From: Amborella trichopoda
Taxonomy: Eukaryota; Streptophyta; Magnoliopsida; Amborellales; Amborellaceae
Assembly: GCF_000471905.2 (NCBI RefSeq)
Contig: NW_006497648.1
Location: 848,596 to 912,595 of the forward strand
Direction: 5' to 3'
Length of the DNA stretch: 64,000 nucleotides
In this document: piece after piece, positions 57,712-64,000 of the stretch
Numbering within the stretch: position 1 is the first letter of the stretch
Layout: each line of letters begins with the position of its first letter
Made by a program: the position numbers and the translations under genes
The notes under the pieces: model-generated
Databases searched by the model: none
Told to the model about the DNA's origin: nothing
The model's input: only the letters and a program-made list of their open reading frames with translations

Positions 57712-58540
57712 GTGACTATAGGTATGCATCAGGGTCAGCGTTAAGCCCATACCTCTTTGTCTTAGTTATGGACGAGTTAACTAGGCACCAATAAGATGAG
57801 TTACCGTGTGTATGCTGTTCGCAAACGACTTCGTTTTGATTAATGAGACCCGAAGCGGCGTCAACATAAAGTTAAAAATTCGGAGGGATGCTCTAAAATC
57901 TAAAGGTTTTAAAATTAGCTAGAGTATATGAAATGCAAGCTTAGTAGCACTAGGAGTATAGACGAGGAAGTAGTGAAGAATTGAAGATTGATGGTCAAGA
58001 AATACCAAAAAGTGCACACTTTCGATATCTTGGGTCGATAATCCAAGAAAATTGAGAGATTGAGGAAGATGTCGCACATCGAATTAGAGTTGGTTGGGCG
58101 AAGTGGAGATGTGCAACCAGAGTCTTACATGATCGCTGCATGCCAATGAAGCTGAAAGGCAAATTCTATAGGATAGTTGTGAGACCAGCTTTGCTTTATG
58201 AGGTAGAATGTTGGGCAGTCAATAAACAACATATCCATAGGATGAGTATAACTGAGATGAGGATGTTGAGATGGAAGAGTGGCAAGATAAGAAAGGATAG
58301 AATTTGAAATGAATGCGTTCGGGAGAACGTAGCTTTGGCTCCAATAGGTGATGCAATAAGAGAAAGTAGGCTCCAATAGGAAGACTCAAAAGGGCAAGGG
58401 TAGGCCCAAAAGGATATAGTTGGAAGTAGTGAGAAAAGACATGGGGACTTATGCATTCACTGAGGGAATGGCAGACCAAGATTTGTGTAGCCGACCTCAA
58501 ATAGTTGGTAAAAGGCTTTGATGATGATGATGATGATGAT
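57712..58540 (+). mobile_element. 5'-truncated LINE nested in the copia protease region
   Basis: Starts in RT (HQGSALSPYLFVLVMDELTR), passes [10 protein letters not shown] (usual FADD changed to FAND), and near the end reads [20 protein letters not shown] and [17 protein letters not shown], closing with GTAGCCGACCTCAAATAG and a (GAT)n tail. A 19-base target duplication GATCACCTATAACATGGTT (57693-57711) / GATCACCTAGAATATGGTT (58541-58559) is 17/19 identical. Confidence 0.9.
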
Positions 58541-58559
58541 GATCACCTAGAATATGGTT

Positions 58560-59157
58560 AGCTGCCGCATTGTCGACAATCCATGCTTGATCATTCAGTG
58601 AAGACGAAGTCATGGCTTTCATTGAGTGTTTAGGCCATCAACTTTGTCTTCACTGTTTTTGAGCTTTGTTCCTTCGGATTGTACCGATAGTAACAGTCAA
58701 CTGCAGTATGATTTCTTTTGGTCACAAATTTGACATGTATACTTGGATTTGCATTCCGTAGATAGTAATTGGGCACCGTAAGAATTCCACACTCTTGATT
58801 AGATGGAAATGGACAAAATCCACCTGAACCTCCATGACCTCCATTTCGATGACCCCGTCCACGTCCACCATTAAATGTTGGAGGCTTGCTGGCCGTGACT
58901 AGCGTGTCATTAGAATCTTCATGCTGGGTGTGTTTTGGTGTAGGTAGGCTATGGAAAAGGGACTTGTAGTTGGGCTGTGCACGACTTTGAAAATGCCGGA
59001 AATGGTGACTTAGCAGGTCACTGAGGTGGCAAACATGTAATCATCCCTCATACCAGTAAGGAGATGCTATACTTTTTCTATATCCCTGACAGTTTGTTGG
59101 ATCATGACAATCTGATTGTATAGTCCTTTAATTAAGTTATAACATACCACAATTGTC
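58560..59157 (-). pseudogene. Copia gag C-terminus and protease start
   Basis: Minus strand: GGRGRGHRNGGHGG (about 58870-58830), then a CCHC knuckle (CQICDQ, frameshift, NHTAVDCYYRYNPKEQ), then AWIVDNAAANHI, where the protease active site DSGA is DNAA. The reading frame is broken in the knuckle. Confidence 0.8.
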
Positions 59158-60340
59158 CAAGGTTTAAAAAATTTCCTGCCTGGCCACCTAGGAAGCCAGG
59201 GGGCATTGCTGCAATACGGAGGGTTGGGTGGGCTGCCTAGGTGGTACGTTGCTTGGGCAGCTGCATCTGGCCAGGTGCCTAGGCGGCGTCTCGAGCCCTT
59301 ATCGAGAGGGAGGAGTATTTGACCTACTCTACTCTCTCTTTAATAGTATAGAAACATTAATCTCTTAAAAAGAAATGAGATGGTGGAAACGAGAGGGTGG
59401 GAAAATGCCCTCAGCCAGGGGCATTTAGGTATTCTCCCTTTTTAAGGGGGGGAAAGAGTTTTTCGGGGCATTGCAATCCCCCAAAACCGAATTGCCTCTC
59501 TAGTGAGAGAGAGAGAGAAAGAATATTCAAGATTTTTTGCAAGATTGATTTTTTTTCAAACTTTTCCAATATTTGGATTTTTTTCCAAGATTGAAACTTT
59601 TTTCCAAGACTTTCCTTGTTTCGCTTCTCCTGAAAATTAGTGGATTTAAATCTTTTGTTTGGGGTTTGGTTGATTTATGTGAATGCTGGGTTTTGTTTTT
59701 GTGTTTTTTTTTTCTGCTTGTTTATTTTTTGTTCTTGTAATTGATTCCAATTTATGTTTGAATTTGTGCTTCCTATTCCAGAGTGGGTTTTTGTTTATGA
59801 TGAATGGCATTTTATTAAGATTGGGTAACTCACTGAAGTTTCATGTAACACAATCAATGCATCTGTTGTAGTTTATTGGTTGGCCATTTGGTCTTACATT
59901 TGTCTCATGATTGGAAAAGGGAAAATAATGTTATTTTCTTTTCTTATCTTGTTTTTGTTCCATTGTTCTTGTACATTTTTTCTTGATTATTGGCATTGAT
60001 GAACTGATAATATAATGTCGATTTTGGAAAATGGGCGTCGTTTGATCTTTTTTTAGTTTTACTTTTAGACTATCTTAATTCAATTTCCAATGTATAATTG
60101 ATGTGCCTTATATGTATGATGTATCAGGGACTTAGATGACATTTTTTATTTGTATTTCTGAAAAAATAAGGTTTCTAAGAACAATTTGTGGGGCATGGCT
60201 TCCAACCGAACCCCTCAAACAACATCCCTGGGGCTTAGAATCCAACTTTAATGGATGGGGCCGCCTAGGAAATTAGGCGTCTGCCCTGACAGCTTGGACG
60301 TTGATCGCCTAGGCTGCCGAATCTGCATTTTGGAACATTA
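59158..60340. mobile_element. hAT element (CTAGGC family) nested in copia gag
   Basis: Left end CAAGGTTTAAAAAATTTCC and right end GCATTTTGGAACATTA resemble the family ends. Landmarks AATGCCCTCAGCCAGGGGCA, CCTCTCTAGTGAGAGAGAG and CCTAGGCGGC/GCCGCCTAGG match the other copies. It splits gag between QCKQEM and the later half. No clear 8-bp duplication remains. Confidence 0.75.
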
Positions 60341-60820
60341 CTCATCATTTCTTGTTTGCATTGCTGAAGTAAAAGCTTCAAGTGCATCACACATGCCTCT
60401 GACTCTTGTGATAGGAATTCATGTAGGGCCTTTGATAAGTCTGCAGCTGTGGGCATTCCAATGACTTCTACAAGGTTTTCTTTTGAGAGAGTTACACATC
60501 CATCCAATGAGTTGTTCACGAGTGGCAACCCATTCTCTATATGTGGGGTTTGTGAATGAAAGTTCCTTTGGTTTTCAAATCTCATCAATTTTAATGAGAA
60601 GTTTAGAAGGGGTTTGTGAAGAAGAATCTAACTTTTGACCATGAACGGATGGTTTGATGATTGCTTGCCATACTATGAAATTGGATGAAGTCAACTTTGT
60701 AGTGACCATAGAAAATGGGTTGGAGAAAGACATTGTGTGTGCCAGAAGTTGAAAGGAAGGAGGAAAAGGTTGCTGGAATGTTATGTGCATGATGGCCTGT
60801 AGAAAGAAAAGTGAGCACAT
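60341..60820 (-). pseudogene. Copia gag N-terminal part
   Basis: Minus strand MSFSNPFSMVTTKLTSSNFI then VWQAIIKPSVHGQKL, the usual copia gag start. Then MPTAADLSKALHEFLSQESE, ACVMHLKLLLQQCKQEM. A frameshift divides the two and the hAT ends it. Confidence 0.85.
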
Positions 60821-60947
60821 AGTGCCCTAAGGAAGAAATTGGGCACAAGATGCCCTAGGGAGAGGGTATAGAGCATTAAGATTTCAAAGGAGAAACTTTG
60901 GGATTTTGTCGAGAGGAAGAAGAAAGACGTACTGGACAGCTGCTATA

Positions 60948-61440
60948 GGGATGGTTTTATGGATTAAAGCTTTAGATCTAATTTAAGGGATGGTATGCGG
61001 ACTAAATCTAGTAGATTTTTTCTCCCTATATTCCTAAGGGTAAATTTAAAGACTAAATCTAGGAGAAGTTTTTGGGATTTTGAAGAAGAAAATTAGAGTG
61101 ATAGAAGAAAATGGGTGCGTGGAGAGAAAGTTAGGGTTTAAGAGAAGAGGAAGTTAGGCAAGTGAAGGCCTAAAGAAAGAGAATTGGGCATATGATGCAC
61201 TGTCGGGATGGTTTTATGGATTAAAGCATTAGATCTAATTTAAGGGAAGGTATGTGGACTAAGTCTAGTAGATTTTTTCTCCCTATATTAATGACTAAAT
61301 CTAGTGGAGGTTATCGGGATTTTGAATAAGAATATGAAACCCTAAAAGAGAAGTAAGTAGGTTTTCGAAGAGATCTACGATTTTGAAGAAGAAAATTAAA
61401 GTGATAGGAGAAAAGGAGTATGTGGAGAGTAAATTAGTTG
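60948..61440. repeat. ~257-bp direct duplication in the copia leader
   Basis: GGGATGGTTTTATGGATTAA begins at 60948 and again at 61205. Both continue with GATCTAATTTAAGGG and TAGATTTTTTCTCCCTATAT, then diverge with indels. Lies between the PBS and gag. Confidence 0.85.
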
Positions 61441-61589
61441 TAAAGAGGAGGAGGTACCTTGCATTAGGGTTTGTGTGGAGAAGGGTTGCTGTTTGCTGAG
61501 AGGAATTTGAAGAAAGTGGCTGCTGTTTTCTGAGAGAAGATTGAAGAAGATGCTTGAAGGGCCCTTGAACAACTAGGGTTTTTGAATTA

Positions 61590-61601
61590 GCTCTAATACC
61601 A
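61590..61601 (-). other. Copia primer binding site
   Basis: The reverse complement, TGGTATTAGAGC, matches the initiator tRNA-Met type site TGGTATCAGAGC at 11 of 12 and directly abuts the LTR end. Confidence 0.9.
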
Positions 61602-61815
61602 TGATAGAAAAGCTTGGTGTAAAGAGAGAGAGAGAAAAAGCGAGCACGAGAGGAGTGCGTGATATCCCAAATGAGATCGTACTTGGGGTGTGTGCCTCTC
61701 TTGTTGAGTATATATATTTACACCTTGACTATGATGATTATGATATTATGGGACAGAATAAAATATAATATGACTAAAATATATGTTGTGCATTATTAAG
61801 TACATATTCTTAACA
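61602..61815 (-). repeat. Copia 5' LTR (right)
   Basis: Starts TGATAGAAAAGCTTGGTG, ends TTCTTAACA; shares GTACATATTCTT, AATATGACTA and the GAGAGA block with the left LTR. Confidence 0.85.
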
Positions 61816-63635
61816 TATTTTACCTAATTTCCTCTCAAATAGTCTTCAATTCTAACTACTGTCTTAAAACGTGGCTCAAGCAATGGACTTGGCACATTCT
61901 TGAGCTGGGTCACTCGGCCTGGACTCAGTCGAGTACTTCAAGTCATACCCAAGCCAAGATAAGGGCCAAAAACGGCCCAAAACAAATTTGCACACATTTT
62001 TTAAAAATCAAAAGAACTATTAAAAATCTCTAAAAATAAAAGTTAATAGAAATGAAAGAAATCATAACTAACACAAATAGTACGTAAAAGATGGAAAGTG
62101 ATAAAAATTTGATTTTATTTGGTGATAAATTGATGACATAAAAAATGATATTGTAATCACTATCAATGTTCTGTGACTTGTTGGAGTTGAACCAGAGTTC
62201 TGTGAATTACCCGGATTTGCCATATAGGTGACGCCGAGTAGGGTGTACACCCTAATGTTATATTATAAGTAATATTATGTTCATTTTAATGCAAATAATA
62301 TCTAAGTATCTTTTTGGCTAGTTTTTGTAGTTTATTTGCCTTGTGTTTGGGGTTTGAACCCCCTCAAACATCACCATAATCTTTTAAATGCATGTCCCTT
62401 TTTTTAAATTTATGTTATCAATATGTTAGTTTTTCAAAAAGAAGTACATCTTACGGGGTTCAATCCTAGAACTTCTTGGGAGAGACTCGCGAGAGCTAGC
62501 CAATGCCCCATTTCACACACTGCTCAAAGAATAGCTAAATTATTTTATGTATAGTGTCTTTTCCTCTTTTTTTTGTTATTTATGTTAGTATTATGTCAGT
62601 TTTTCAAAAAGAAATGCATATGATGGGGTTCAATCCGAAGACCTCTTGGGAGAGTCCCTCAAAAGCTTACCAATGCTCCTTGTCAGGCATTAAACAATAG
62701 GTTTGTACAGTCTGTTTATTTTTATTTTTATTTTTATTTTTATTTTTATTTTTTGGAAATGGGCTGGATTTGGGCAGGTCACTCAGACTTGACTTAGTAG
62801 TACCTCGCCTCGACTAGGGTGAGTCCCATGGCCGAGCCGAGTCCCGGTACCTTGGATACAATGAAGATCAAATGAGGCCCATTAATTTCCATTTCGCAAG
62901 TTCACATTGCATACAATGAAGATTAACCATTAAGATAGCGCATTGCTCTACTCTACAATGTCTTGCAGACGTGGAATCATAGTCTCATAAAGAGCACTCC
63001 AATACATGAATGCATCACTAAACACTCGAATACTAAAAGGAGAGTTGTGAAGGTACACAAGGACCCCGAGTGTCAAGGTGGGGGTCCCTCCCAAATATCT
63101 CTGAGATCAAGGGGGCAACCTTTTTCCAAACAGTCCCTATCTCAAAGGCTGGAGTTGGTTCGCAATAATCAGCAGTCCCTAAGCTAAAGTTGACCACCTT
63201 GGCGCTCCTTTCAGTAGAGCTCCCACAATCTTGGATCTCTGTAGCGTCCTTGTGCTGATCAGGCTCGCACCCTCCCCCTCTTCCAGGATAAGTTCTCCTG
63301 CTGGTGCTTCATAAGCGAACTAGTGGGTTGGTGGATCATAACCCTGATGATTTAATATAATATGACATAGTAAGTGGTTCTTCTCTATTCGCATAATTGG
63401 ACAGAAGGGAGTGGATAGAGAAAAGTGTAATGATCCTATGAGACCCTCACACATATGGGGTTGTATAGGACCACACTCTTGTGCCGTCATATCTGCATAA
63501 AGATCTCGAGGAGAGGTGAGACGCCAGCTCACCGGTAAAGGTGGTAAAAAGGAACCGGGTGAAATGGTTAAAGTTATAAAAAGGAAACAGGGCATAAGTC
63601 CATGCGATCTCAGGCTTTGCCATTAGACTCTTCCC
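61816..63635 (+). other. VIR intron 15 continued, no exon seen
   Basis: GAGTCGAGC-rich arms near 61865-61970 and 62755-62860 may be the ends of another MITE. A ~170-bp direct repeat (GTTTTTCAAAAAGAA at 62429 and 62600; each followed by GGGGTTCAATCC) lies between them. A (TTTTTA)n tract is at about 62715-62754. 62880-63310 is unrecognised. Confidence 0.45.
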
Positions 63636-63644
63636 TGATGAAGC

Positions 63645-63691
<47 letters not shown>

Positions 63692-63850
63692 TTGATGAAA
63701 TGTTGAAGGATTGAGAGCACCGGCCCGACGTCTTCCTACTTAAGAGAAGCCGCACATAGCTACGATAATCAATTGCAATTATAGAGAGAGGAAGGGGGTG
63801 TGGGGAACACAAAGTAAAACCGGGGCTCGGGTGGGTTGGTTGGGGGGGGG

Positions 63851-63907
<57 letters not shown>
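63636..63907. repeat. (CT)n, (AC)n, poly-G and (GA)n microsatellites
   Basis: CT run about 63641-63666, AC run to 63689, G run 63841-63852 and a long GA run 63853-63905. Confidence 0.95.
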
Positions 63908-63908
<1 letters not shown>

Positions 63909-64000
63909 TAACTAACTAATAATACACACTATATACTAACTTACTTAACTACGTACTACTACTACTACTATATTACTAGTTAAGTAACGTAACTAACTAA
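63908..64000. repeat. TAACTAAC/ACT simple-sequence region at the window edge
   Basis: Alternating TACT, ACTA and TAACTAAC motifs with a (CTA)n run near 63955-63970. Confidence 0.8.

Larger units (their letters stand above)
54508..61815 (-). mobile_element. Ty1/copia retrotransposon, structurally complete but dead, with two nested insertions
   Basis: Minus-strand element inside VIR intron 15, antisense to the gene. LTRs at 54508-54744 and 61602-61815. The primer binding site is 61590-61601 and the polypurine tract is next to 54744. Minus-strand order: gag (60820-58600, split), protease, integrase, RT (56470-55417) and RNase H (55132-54760), the copia order. A 5'-truncated LINE (57712-58540) and a hAT (59158-60340) are nested in it; without them it is about 5.3 kb, a usual copia size. 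Stops and changed catalytic residues show it is inactive. Flanking 5-bp duplication is not clear. Confidence 0.85.

Noticed and set aside
63447-63812. 121-codon minus frame at the right end
   Set aside because: Depends on AC/CT microsatellites; no recognisable domain.
52461-64000. Further VIR exons
   Set aside because: Searched by eye in three frames for the NTKLM/LHREVSPKLAACA region and later segments; only transposons, repeats and unassigned DNA were found.

Overview
The window is nuclear DNA from a flowering plant. The evidence is GT-AG introns, a long VIRILIZER-type gene, a V-ATPase G relative with the plant exon layout, and dense plant-type transposable elements (Ty1/copia, RNase H-bearing LINE, hAT, MULE, PIF/Harbinger). 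It is AT-rich with many microsatellites and one assembly gap of 30 Ns (21257-21286). The very long introns suggest a genome with expanded introns; the species cannot be fixed from this sequence.

Layout. 1-10.8 kb: no intact gene. It holds a 421-bp inverted-repeat element, a PIF/Harbinger remnant, in-frame tandem repeats, a degraded tRNA-Glu(CUC) and two hAT-like MITEs. 10.86-12.12 kb: a three-exon V-ATPase subunit G copy, broken by loss of the start ATG and a frameshift. About 14.2-22.9 kb: a decayed LINE (endonuclease, RT, zf-RVT, RNase H, poly-A) with two hAT-type elements nested inside it. 22.9-30.6 kb: AT-rich spacer, an unrecognised short coding-like piece (25109-25327), and a copia remnant carrying a small LINE insertion.

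31,333 to beyond the right edge: the only clearly functional gene, a plant VIRILIZER (VIR) homolog on the + strand, the large scaffold of the m6A mRNA methyltransferase complex. Fifteen exons join in one open frame of 951 codons, about the first 45 percent of a roughly 2,100-residue protein. All boundaries read here are GT-AG. The rest lies past 64,000: intron 15 is open and already more than 11.5 kb.

The VIR introns are full of mobile DNA. Intron 1 (8.4 kb) carries a hAT element, a Pack-MULE with 9-bp target duplications and a captured DUF1995-like plastid-protein fragment, and a SINE-like copy. Intron 3 carries another hAT of the same family with a perfect 8-bp target duplication, containing a SINE-like insertion. 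Intron 6 carries a third copy. Intron 15 carries a complete but dead 7.3-kb copia element (antisense) with LTRs, PBS and PPT, into which a 5'-truncated LINE and a fourth hAT copy have inserted. The most notable observations are the shared CTAGGC-rich hAT family, its transposase-deletion derivative at 18.2-19.6 kb, the Pack-MULE, and a SINE-like family that shares its 3' tail with a LINE.
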